A stretch of DNA of 64,000 nucleotides from Lentinus brumalis (taxonomy: Eukaryota > Basidiomycota > Agaricomycetes > Polyporales > Polyporaceae). Under the pieces are notes generated by a model, which saw only the letters and a program-made list of their open reading frames with translations, was not told where the DNA came from and did not search any database. Both the position numbers and the translations under genes were made by a program. Positions 21,717 to 32,528 of this stretch are shown piece after piece. The stretch is taken from contig MARA01000005.1 of the NCBI GenBank assembly GCA_001792895.1, positions 2,232,001-2,296,000 on the forward strand, read 5' to 3'. Positions within the stretch are counted from its first letter, which is position 1; every line of letters begins with the position of its first letter.

Positions 21717-24700
21717 CGTACGTTCGCGCGTGCATGTGGTAAGTTCGCGCGCTCGTTGAAGAAACTTCTGCTAAGCTTAGCCTTCTCCCGTGTATGTTAG
21801 AGCCGCGCAGAGCCCAATCCCGCTACAGAGGCCGGGCCACAGGCGCGCCCGTGGGTGCAGCATCATGATTGCGCGTCACCGCTGCCCGGAATATCCGCCT
21901 CGTCCGCCAGGGAGTCCGCAAGCCTCAAGGCCCGAATCCGAGTCGCCGCTCAGGCTTGCGCGACGTGCAGGCGTCGACCTTCGTGAGCACCGCCGTTCCG
22001 ACGAAACTCCCGCTCGAGTCCCACCCCACTGCTGCCATGCGCACGGTCGACCCGGCGCGGTTCTGAGGCCACACGTATGCCATGCCGGCGGTTTCGCGGC
22101 CACAGCAGCTCGTGCGCACACGCCGCTTCGTATACGTACTTTCTGTCGTATGTGCGGGCGCGCCGAAGTTCTACCCTGCCTCTACGTGCGTTCTTTTGTT
22201 CCACATGTGTGCCAGGGCTCTCACCGCGCTATTTCAGGATATCTTTGTCGGGCGTAACTCGAACGTGCAATCCGTTCAGCGCAATAACGTATATGCCACC
22301 TGCCACCATGCTCGTATGGTGAAAATTTCCTCTGACGCGGATATACGGACTTACGTGCAGGAAGCATCGCAGATTGTTTTCGTTGTGGACACGCGGCGGC
22401 GGCGACTTCGACGTGGCATGCGAGCCGCTGGAAGAGAGCGGGTTCTATCCGGGAAAGCAGGATGTACGTAGCTTAACGGCATTCGACCCGATGCTATTCA
22501 TCGCTTGCATTGTTGCCCCACACAGTGACGGTGCCCCGATGTGGACGATACCGGCTGCACTGCTGTCCTGGAATCCAGGACGTTGCGGACGCAAGCGGCC
22601 AACTTCGATTGCGTCTTTGTCAACCTCGAAGTCGGCTGGCTCATTCTCTCCGTGTACTCAACCTTCTCAGCACGGTAGTCCCCGCAAAATCGATCGTCGA
22701 TCCCGTCCCGAGTGCCAGCACGCACTTCCCCACACTCGGTGCAGATCTAACCTCTACGGAGTGCGGGCGTACATGCACTACGTGTATCTGGCAGAACGCA
22801 GCTGCAGCTGATCCTACCGAGCCATCCCCGAGATGAACTCCCAGCACCAGCACGGGCAAAGCCAGCGACCAAGAAACCGCGGCAGACAACCTATCGATCC
22901 GTGATGCATGCCCCTTCCTGCCTGATCGGTCAGGTGTCCCCCGGCGCAAGGGAGTCTTCCCATCGCCTTGCATCGTGCATGGATCGTGGACAGACCAAGC
23001 GCATGTTTGACGCTTTCGACGCTTTCGATGCATCGGCGCGTGCAGCCTGCCTGCAGCGTGTCTGCTCATGCCGTGGATTCGCCGGCAGGGACGTGGGTGC
23101 ATGTGACCGTCAGCACGCCTCTGCAGGTTGCCCGGAGTTGTGGCCTGAGCTCTCTGTCTCTGCGTCGCCGCCGACGTCGTGACTCAGGCTCAGGCTGCTG
23201 ACGAGTCCCGGGACGTGCTACGAAACGCCTGCAGCGAACCGGTGACGTCGAGAAGGCGTGTGCGGACGCATTCTTCCCGGAGCGCGGGCCAAACACACCC
23301 GCCGTCCGTTTCCGCTCTCATTCCTTCCCTTCCCTTACTGCTCCTGCCAATCGAATCTGTCCGTGGCCAGCTTCTCTCTCCGAATACCGAGCACTTGGTC
23401 TCCGTTCCGTCGCCAAGCGCCTCTGTGCCCGGCATGGCCTGTTTCGGCTATGTGCGTGGTTGCATTAGAACCCTTACCCCGCGCCTTCTGCGCCTCCAGA
23501 CTCAGAAGGGAGCATGCCAGAAGCTGTCTTCATAGCCTTGTGCCCGCCCTCCGACGCGTCACCGCACTGAGTGCTTTGTCCACGTTCATATGTGTGGGCA
23601 TTGTCTTCATCCTTCTGACATTTCTTTATTGCGTTACGGCACACGAATACAGGTATAGGCCGGCCCTTCACCCTTCACCCCCGCCCCCGCTGAATGCTCA
23701 TAGTTAAGCTTTCATTAGAACTCGGAAGCCAAGCTGAAATTTTCTCGGTGTCCCCACGCACCACCTCCGAGGCTTCATACAAGTGGCAACCGCAGGTACA
23801 GCGAGCAATTCGCCGGACCCTGTGCACACAAGCTCAAGGCTCAATAAGTCGCGTACTCCACCGTGGACGACGTACCGCGCGACGTCAGAGTGCTTGGCGC
23901 CGTCGCACGATGTGGAGGACCTGGAGGTCGTTTCTTTGCACGGCTTGCCCAAGATAGACATGTTGGCGCAAGCATGTCCGCGCCTCATAGGTTCGCATAT
24001 CGGGTATGAGAGCGCCAGCGAAGGCGCGCACACGCTCGTAGGTACGACGCCGTCGATCCATGCCCTCGTCACTGGCTTGTGAACGCTCCCCGCTGCGTAC
24101 CGCACGCGCGAGAGTCGAATAACGACCCGCAGCCTGAGCACACCCACACCCACCGCGGCGTGCACAGGTATCCCTGCCAGCGAACCCCTGGGGCATTCAG
24201 CTGGTGGAGATGCCAACACGCGAACGCGAACCGCCTCGCCAACGAGCGAGAACAACGTCCAAAATAACGCGGGGACTATGGACGAACAGGGCGGCACACT
24301 GTCGCAACGGTAGCCGGGAACGTACCATCGAGCCACGGTTTCGCCGCGACAGTAGCGAAGAACCCACGACACAGACGTGGACAGGGCTCGGGCTGGCAGG
24401 GCAGCCCCAGCCTGGTCCACCACCGCCGCCTTCCCCACACTGGCCTGTGAGTCTGCGACACTCCCCGCGTGTTCGCGTCTAGTGCGTCAGCTGTTGCGCA
24501 ATGCGGGGCAGACGTTCCTCCAGGCTCTGCTTGCCGCTTCCATTTCTCAGCGCCAGAGAGAGCAGGATATGCTAGTGATGCATGATGCGGCTCACCTGTG
24601 GCATAGGACGCCTTCCGTGTGCACTTTGGCCCATGGGAGCCCGAACAAGATCGGGCTCACAGCGCCTGTGTCTGGATGATGCGGAGAAGGCGTTCGTTTG

Positions 24701-25417
24701 TCCGCTGGGAACCTGCAGAGGCAACGGATGGGAACTTGGAGAGACGCACGGGCGTGGGTTGCACCCACGACGGACAAGGACAAGTACTTCGTCTTGGCGT
24801 AATCCAAGAATCCGAGTCGGGGAGCTGCGGTGAATTACTGTGTTCTATGGGAAGTATGAACAGTGGGTGTTTGGGAGTTGGTGTAGTAGGGACACGGCGG
24901 CGAGAGAATTCACGCAGTACCTCGTCCATGCAAAAGCAAGCAACATATCACTGCGCTGCGCCGCATAGCGGGTTGTATTGGACGAACGTGAGCGTCCATG
25001 TCTGCGTAAGTTTCATGTTCGCAACCGGCTCTCAGCCGCACTCAAACCCACCTTCCAGGCTCCAATCGCCCGTTTTCGCAGCGTTGAAGATGGGGCCACG
25101 CCTGACAACGTTTCGCCGCAGCATCTGCGAGGAACCCACGACATGATCTTGCCGACTCGCGGTTGGCTCGAACTTGGCACCAAGGCGGCAGTGCGAGTGA
25201 ACGCCCAGCTATCCAGATATACAGTGGTTACGGCAGAGGGCGTGCGACTGGCAACTCGGATCCAAGGTGATTGTCAGTGGCTTGGTACCCTGGGCCTCGA
25301 CACTCAGTGTTGGGCCCTGGCGCCGCCGTGAGTCCCGGAGGACTTTGTTTCGACTTTGAGATGGGTCTCTATGGGTGAGAGGTTTGCAACTTGAGCTGAC
25401 GGCATCACGAGACGGGT
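21717..25417. other. GC-rich stretch without recognisable genes (part 2)
   Basis: Short open frames occur on both strands, the longest on the minus strand at 23704-24438 (244 codons, unrecognised). A diverged direct repeat of about 35 bp is visible: 24338-24374 and 25110-25143 both begin gtttcgccgc and end aacccacgaca, with a few mismatches between. I see no transposase, reverse transcriptase or RNA gene. The region may hold old, unrecognisable mobile DNA or non-coding transcription units. Confidence 0.3.
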
Positions 25418-25852
25418 GTGGGATGGAGAGCGCCATCTCAGTCTCCCCGTAACGGGAACGTGAATGGGGATATTGAGATGATTATTCCAGCCCTGACTAT
25501 ACGCGGGCAACACGGCGAGAGCAAGGAGGATAGCGGCGACTCGCCGCACGCCGAAGACGGGCTGGACGGCGACGAGAACCACGATGCCGAGACCGTCACA
25601 ATCATCAAGTAGGAGCTCCTGAAGACGCAATCTGTCGGCAACGAGCTCGATGAGGAGACTGGTGATTGGACCGCCACCGGGATCGACGCGGGCAAGTCAG
25701 CGACGCCCGAGGATCTCGCAGCTCTCACTCTCGAAGACAAGATGGGCATGCTCAATGCCATGCTGCGCGTTGACGATGACACTGCGGACGGAGCCCACCA
25801 CAGCCGAAGGCTTCGATATGAGGAACAGCTTGAGTACTTCAAGTTGCTGGAT
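25418..25852 (+). pseudogene. acidic reading frame interrupted by TAG, unrecognised
   Basis: One frame stays protein-like across a stop. GDIEMIIPALTIRGQHGESK and an acidic stretch end at IIK with TAG at 25610-25612, and the same frame continues ELLKTQSVGNELDEETGDW, GKSATPEDLAALTLEDKMG and LRYEEQLEYFKLLDS. A single C-to-T change (CAG to TAG) would explain the break, or the two parts may be unrelated exons. I do not recognise the family. The acidic, Leu/Glu-rich character differs from the Arg/Pro/Cys shadows around it, so I think this is the remnant or 3' part of a real gene. Upstream exons could not be placed. Confidence 0.3.
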
Positions 25853-26261
25853 TCGGGTGCATGTCTCGGGCGCGAGAGGTCGTCGACCGCGGCGGAGAGA
25901 GTGTGTAGTAGTCTCGCAAGCCAGACCTTTTGTCTGCCTGGGTTACCAAATACGGGAGGGAGACGGAGCAGAACCCAGACAGAAACACCTGAAGTACTCT
26001 GCCTCTGTTTTGTGCCATCCCCGCTCCTTTTTAGGAAGGTCCTATCCGTCTGGTTTCGAGACCAAGGACAGCGACGTCCTGTCAGTGCAGGCAGGTCGTC
26101 CGTACCCGCGGTTCCCAAAGCGTAACCACACCCAAGCGCTGATACCACCTCACGCAAGCCTCGTGTTCAACAACTTTAACAACCGCAGCCCAAACTCGCT
26201 CAGCCCTAATGTTTCCCTGTTTCCCCAAGATCCATCAACTCTGCACACCGCAACGACGGAG

Positions 26262-27875
26262 ATGCCGAAGTCCTCGCCCACACTATGTCAATATCGCGTC
26301 GACAACCAGACACCATGCCATGCACGAGCATCGAGGGGTCATGTCTGCAGGGCTCATGCGCAAGCCTACTACGAGAGCTATCAGCGATACAAGGGCGCAG
26401 CGGACGATGCGGAGGCGTTGAGTCCTGCCGCACGACTCCAACTCCGCGAGGTCGGCCAGCTTGAACTCACAGAGATAGAATCTCGCATTGAAGATGTCCG
26501 CGCAGCCATCGCCGCGCTGGAGCATGAGCATAATCTACGGATGGAGCATACCCGCAAATTCATCGGAGAACGTGAGTGCATTCTTTCCTCGTGCAGGCGC
26601 TCGGAGCGAAGCTGAACATGGTGCGGGCCATACGTACAGCTGACAAGGGACATCAGGCGAGGCTGCAGAACATTGTGCGGAAGCTCAAGCACAGTAGAGA
26701 TATTCTCAGCAGGCTGCATTCCAGACGCGCCCGTCTCCACAGTTCGCGCAACGCTCCTCATCCTGAACGATCCACCCAAACGGCCTCGACCGCATTTCCC
26801 TCGCGCAGCCGGCCGTCGCGCAGTGGTCATGGGAGATATGATGAGGAGAGGAGAGCGCGGGATAGAGCTCTGTCACGCCAGTATGTTTCACAGGCGCGCG
26901 AGCGGCAGCACGCCGCGGTGATCAAGGCGGAAAGCGCACGTGCATCAGCGAACTCCGAGGTGGAGGTGACGGCCAGCGATACTGAGCCACAACTGCTTCA
27001 TCCCGACCCTCTGCAAGATGTTTCCCAGCGATCAGTCTGGGACGCAAAGCGAGGAGGTGGAGGGCGACAGTGGGGAAGGGCAAGCGTACATGACGACAGT
27101 GAGGAGGAGGAGGCGGAGGGTGACAGAGACAAGGACGTACGGCTGCCTTCCTGTGCGCTCCCCCATCTAGCCTCCTTGCAGGGCATGCGTGAGCAACCTA
27201 TGGAACCGTTGACCGAAGATGGGTGCAGCAGCTGGCAAGTCGCAGGCGTTCCAGGACTCGGACAGGTCGATCTGCAGACATCCTCTTCGACTACGCCGGT
27301 GAGTGTCGTGCACGCCGTTCACAGCACACCCAGATGGTGTCTATCCGGGCGTGATTGCCAGTCCTCATTCGATTCCTTCGTAGCTGCTCTTCTCGGAAGC
27401 AGCCAGCCACCCAGGAGATGGCATTGGAGTTGTACTAGAGGATTGCTCTCAGACAGCACCTGCAGTAGAGGATTCTCCGGGAGCCCCCGTGAAGACAGCG
27501 GAAGATGAAGATGAGGGCCGCAATCCTGCAGTTCTTGAAGATGAGATGGGAGCGGAAACGGTGGCGAAACTAGCGACGGCAGTTGCCATACCAGACGACT
27601 TCGTCGTAGGTTTGCAAGAATCTGCGACCACCGGCTGCGCAACGGAGTCCAGCAGCACTGCTCAAGGGGAGACTCGAGACTCGCCTATCTCCGAGGACCT
27701 CCCCTGTACGACGCGGAGTACGGTGCAGCCGTGTACGGTCACGTCTTGCAGACATCAGGAGGGGCGCCCACCACGTCCAACTATGGTGCTTGCGCCTGGG
27801 ACTATGACTTGGAACGACAGGAGAGTGGGAACAATGAGGCAAGGAGGTCTAGACATCGTCCATGCCGGGAGCTGA
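26262..27875 (+). CDS. unrecognised protein with N-terminal Cys/His cluster and helical region
   Basis: The start MPKSSPTLCQYRVDNQTPC opens a C-x9-C-x9-C-x2-H cluster (Cys9, Cys19, Cys29, His32), a likely small zinc site. A helical, charged segment follows: AYYESYQRYKGAADDAEAL, LELTEIESRIEDVRAAIAAL and, after an intron near 26573, KLNMVRAIRTADKGHQARL with KLKHSRDILSRLHSRRARLH, coiled-coil-like in pattern. Then come Arg/Ser-rich and acidic segments (DDSEEEEAEGDRDKDV), a second intron (27300 to about 27391) and an acidic tail EDEDEGRNPAVLEDEMGAE before TGA at 27873-27875. Frames join cleanly across the second intron (TTP then LLFSEAASHPGDGIGVV). The splice site of the first intron is ambiguous. 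I recall similar orphan proteins in wood-decay fungi; function is unknown. Confidence 0.6.
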
Positions 27876-30800
27876 TTCAAGGGATCGCATGTTCGGTAAG
27901 CTGCGTATCGGTCGAATCTTGACAGTGGTCGAAGCTAACCAACAACCAAACCAGGTGCTTGCGCTCTTGATAGCTGCTGCTATTATATACGCAGCATTGC
28001 TCCCTGTGCTGCTTGCGAGTCATGCCGAGGCAAGTCGTCACTTCGTTCCTCTTCCATCGCCGCTCGGTATACTTACTGATTCATGCCTGCAGTCATAGTA
28101 CCCGCAACTAGTGAGAGTCAGACACAAGACGCAACAATGACTCAACCCGGGTGATCAAGCTCATACAGCTGGCACATACATCCTGTCGAATAGCTCTTGC
28201 TCGTCTCCTTTCCTGCTTCGTAAGTTATCCCGCAACCCCGCAGCACTCACAGGCTGAGATCATCCGACTGATATAATCATATGTACCTACGACACGCACA
28301 ACCGATCCTAAACTGTGATTGTACCGGCCAGCGCGTGCATACTATATCTCAGCGTGAACGTAATTCAACCGTTCAACTGCTCTCGTGGTTGCCTACGGTC
28401 TGAATCGATGAGTAATTATTACAGCGACACTGGGTCAGGCTGCAGGAGGAGGGCAAGGAGGGTCTCGGGACCGGGGAGCCAGAAGAGGGCAGAATGATGG
28501 AGATCGATGAGCTTGTCGTACGCAACATCGCAGACAGCGCATCTGGGGCCGTCGTTCGTCCCCATCGCGGCTGGCCTCAGGTTGCCTGCGCCTCCGCAAG
28601 CCTGGAACGGGTGCGACGATAGTCGGCGACGAAATACCTCCGGGTTCCTGAAGCGTCGGGCATCCACCCTGCCAAGCGTGCACATGCTCTGCTACCTGGG
28701 CGCATGGAAGTCATGGAAGTCGAAATATGACGAAGCGGTGAGCCTGAAGTTGACGGGGTTCCGTATGACACGGTGAATTACTGCATAACTTGAAACGAAA
28801 ACGCATGTGGCAACAGCCCGAGTTGCGTCCCAAAGCAAGTCGCGAAGCTGCCTGTGATCTGTGAATATATCATGAGCCGACGTATCATCCCGTGGTGGAT
28901 TCACAGGGTAGCAGAACTTCGCCGCATCGAACAGTAGCGTCGCAGTGAGCTTCAAATGCGGAACGACGCTGTTAGATGGCGATGCGCAACGGCCGAATGT
29001 TTCATGCCAGTGGCAGATGCTTCCCATGGGAAGCACGGATGGTGATCGTCCAAAAGCAATTGTCATCGAAGTGCGCCCGCTGACCGTGCACTAGCTGACT
29101 AGCACTAGCCTGCTCGGGCGTGCGGAGAGGGGCCAACAGCGCAGCGCGAAACGCAATCACACCACGTCGCACCTGGCGTGCACGTCCGGGGATCGTGTCG
29201 ACAGATCCCGACATGAAGGGGAACCGGTCGGTGGTGTGGGATGACAGCGCTACTGCAGAGGCGCAGACCGCTCGCCCGCTCCCACTCCGAGCCTCCGAGC
29301 CGCGAGCGCACATACAATATTACGGAAGTGCGGAGGAGTGGCATGCCGAGACAATGTCAGCTGTGCGGTGTCCGAGTCCTCGTGTCGGTGTCCTCGTGTC
29401 GGTGTTTCGGTCCCGACAACGGGGCACTGGCAAGCGGGGAGCTGGAAGCGGGCATATGCCGCAAACGTGCAGTGTTGGACAACACATTACTGGAAGTTGC
29501 GGTGCGGCGACACTGCCATGCGTCCGCGATGGTTCAATATTCTCTGGTGGCGAGCAAATGTGCGCACACTGACCGCGCAATATGCCCGGATTTGGGCCTC
29601 CAGGTGCACAAGCGGGTCGGTGTGAAGGTAATCCATGAGAAAATCGCCACAAATTACTGGGCAGCTGAACATCAACGTGTGTCCAAGGAAGGAGCACACA
29701 CCGCCTGGACGCGACGTCCACAGTCCAGATGCGACCATCCAGAGATCAGGTAGCCGCCCCTGAGCGAGAAAAGGGTTAGAAAGGAATGCCAGACGTGCAA
29801 GATCGCAGGGACAGCCAACTTTGTGAACATCAGCGAGCGGAGGATAATCTCGTGCCGAATTGTGCCGGGCCAGACGATACTGTAAATGCAGCCGTCGCGC
29901 CGGGTTCCACTCGTTATGGAGACATCGGAGAAGGAAGGCGGCCCTATCGATGGCGACCATGAGAGCGTTCAGTACAAACACTATGGAGAGGCTGAAACGG
30001 GAAAGTATCAGCTCATCTGATGAGACAAGAGAGACAGTGAGAAATAGAGGGCGGTCCGCCTGGCGGGTCGCAGGTCACGGTCGAAGACAGCTGCATTCGC
30101 ATGTACAGTAAGTCATGCACTGTCCCGCCGGTGCGCTATTGGGTGCTGGAGCAGGTGTTCGAGCGCGAAGGGGGTTCAGGAATAGCTTCATCATGCGTAC
30201 CATTGATGGCAACTTGGAGGCATGTAGCGCAAGTCCTTCAACAGACGTGAGCGACAATTCTGCGAGGTCCGAGGTAGTAGGGCGGAGGCTTTGTGTCACC
30301 AAGCCTGTACAGGGGCGACAGCGCAAAGACTTGGTAGGGCGTGGTTTGCAAACTCAATGCAGATCCGTGGGCGATATCCTGTGCCCGTGGAATCGTCGGG
30401 ATAACCTAGCATTCCAATAAGGAAAGCGAGAGAAGCCCTGCCAGTCTGCGTCGCCACAGGCTTCAGGACGAAACGGCCCATCGGTCCTGACGGACCTGCT
30501 CATCCAGAAGTCCGCTCCCGATCCGCTTGCCTTCCGCTATTGCATACGATGGTTGAGAGTCTCCCAGGCGACCGCAAAGTCTCGGAGGCTGATGGATCTG
30601 AATATGAGGTCGTATCTCGGACAATTGCCCTGTCTGCTTGGGAAGGTTTCGTCCTCGCTGAGAAGACAGATGGATCACGGAATATGGCAGGTACCTGTAA
30701 GGCGTTGAGTAGAAACAAGGTACTTGGCGAGGTTTCGCCGCTCCGGAGAACGAGAATGGGTACCGCAGGAACATCGCTGTCATCTCCGTCTTGGCCGTGT

Positions 30801-31289
30801 ACCATCCCTGAGGCAGTACTTGGCCACGATGAACGCGGAATCACGAAGCACTGTGGAAGCCCACGTACCATCGATCTCTGTCCGGCAACCGGTGGACAAC
30901 TCCGTCCGTCGTCAGTGCATCACCATGGGTCTTCGACAATGACGCTAGCTCGGATATCTTTGTGCCGGTGTTCGCTGGCACACGCAGTGAGGCACAGATG
31001 CCGCAGAGGCGTCATTAATATTGCCTACGCGACATCTATACATGGAGGGATTAGATGCCGCCAGTGCGGAGTCTCTGGGCCCCAGTCAGGTAGAGTAAGG
31101 TGCAAAAAAAGGAAATCACTCACTGTCCGGCTACAGGGAACAGCATGTGATTCGGTGACAGTAGAGAGGGACAGTGATTCTGAACAACTGCATCAAGCAA
31201 GCGGATAAGTACTTTGCAAGGCAGGTGGTATCATGTCAAACATAGTACCACTGTGCCGCGGTGGGCATGAGGACTGTGACGGAGATGAG
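27876..31289. other. region with fragments only; includes a duplicated unrecognised segment
   Basis: No complete gene is recognisable. A possible tiny membrane peptide spans 27862-28036: MPGADSRDRMF, an intron, then VLALLIAAAIIYAALLPVLL. On the minus strand, 28692-29066 and 29487-29981 read protein-like (LKLTATLLFDAAKFCYPVNP; FVLNALMVAIDRAAFLLRCL) but belong to no family I know. From about 30660 the sequence is a diverged copy of 35100-35640: both copies share a minus-strand frame with MVHGQ...DVPA...LVLRS. That shared frame suggests a neighbour gene was duplicated together with TMEM170. Confidence 0.35.
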
Positions 31290-32116
31290 TACGTAGATTA
31301 CACTCAGATGATGCCAGTTACTTACTGTGGGCCACGGACTGAAGATGATGAGCCCTTGACGTGGATATGACGCGAACGCATAGGGTACAACACTCACGCA
31401 AGAAATGCCATACGCGTCTGCAAGTCCGCGGCAAAGAACGACATCCATCTGACAAGATCGACAAACTGTTAACAAGGAATGGAAACGGCTGGTGGAGAGA
31501 GAGCCAGACTTCCAACTCGCGAGCGCGAAGAGCTACCACCTCTGGTCGTAAGTAAAAGCACTGACACGCTCGTATTTCGGAGGAATGGCTCGTTGCCACC
31601 AGCATAGTACTCGCAAGGACACGTACGTAGACATGACATATCTCCCTGCCATAAACGGCTCCCCACGAGCCGGGCTCTCAAGATCTCATTCTCGAGCTTG
31701 ATGGCGCTGCATGTAACTGGTAGGCCACGGACGGATGTCGACCTGGATGCAGATGTTGGTACGGTTGAGATCCCTACCGTTCCTGCTCACGATTTCCCTC
31801 CATAGGAGTCCTTGGGACCGTTTGAATCGGTTGTCCGAGGGCAACTTCCGAGGCAGCACCCGCCACTCGAGCTAAGCCGGAGCCCAGTCTGCATGCAGTA
31901 TCAGCAGGTCGTAGCTCCCAAAGCCCAGTCGTAGCCGCGGCTTTCAAGCCAAGCTCGCACATCATCTAAATCTGTCTGTACATCTATCAAAGTTCAGCTG
32001 AAGCCCCCAAGACGGAGTACAGCTTGGCTCGTCGACTCACCATGGGACTCTTGTGATATATTTACCTGGGGGTGAACAGAATCGGATCGAAACAGTTCTA
32101 TGGGCGTGTCAGACAT
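31290..32116 (-). pseudogene. decayed duplicate of the TMEM170-like gene
   Basis: This is a relic of the intact gene at 35647-36587. It keeps the start region (MSDTP then IELF, with an in-frame deletion), the first splice donor (CATG followed by gtgagtcgacgagccaa), the late donor atgtctac-gtacgt, and the exon TWMSFFAADLQTRMAFLA, which matches [18 protein letters not shown] in the intact copy. The middle exon, carrying both main membrane segments in the intact copy, no longer resembles it. Near the 3' end the copy that should read [13 protein letters not shown] has extra bases and runs past the stop. I call it a pseudogene; a diverged functional gene is less likely because the hydrophobic core is lost. 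Confidence 0.65.
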
Positions 32117-32528
32117 TCCAAAACATCACAATCGAGTGGTCGTCGAGCCGGGCAGCGTAGGAGCAGGCAAAGCGTCGGACTCGATGGGATCAAGGCTCAA
32201 GCTCAAGCGCCAGCTCTTCGATATTCTGACGTAAGTAGTAGACGTTCAGCGCCTAAAATGGCAATCGCTGTATGTGACCTTCATGTCTCGGATGATCTTC
32301 AACGATTACATGCATCACAATACAGGTAGAGAGGACGAAGACTTGACAGCGTGACGCGTTTGACGAGAATTATGGGATGGACATAAGCTATATATTTACA
32401 ATCACTGGCATGACTATGGAGACTGCTCACCGTGACATCGTCTGGCAGTGCAAGCTATGTGAGGCCAATTTTGCTAAGATACGGGAGCACAGCGTGCTAT
32501 TCACCGCTCGAAGAACAGCAGACCAGTT
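32117..32528. repeat. upstream flank of the duplicated unit (copy A)
   Basis: This stretch aligns in patches with 36588 to about 36990. Shared landmarks include atcacaatcgagtggtcgtc, aaaatggcaatcgctgta and the tract around gctcgaagaac, with small insertions and deletions. The similarity fades at about 32510-32530, exactly where the tripeptidyl peptidase stop codon lies. No gene was recognised in it. Confidence 0.7.

Noticed and set aside
23704..24438. 244-codon minus-strand frame
   Set aside because: No motif, no intron structure, no conserved neighbour; composition like other frames of the GC-rich desert.
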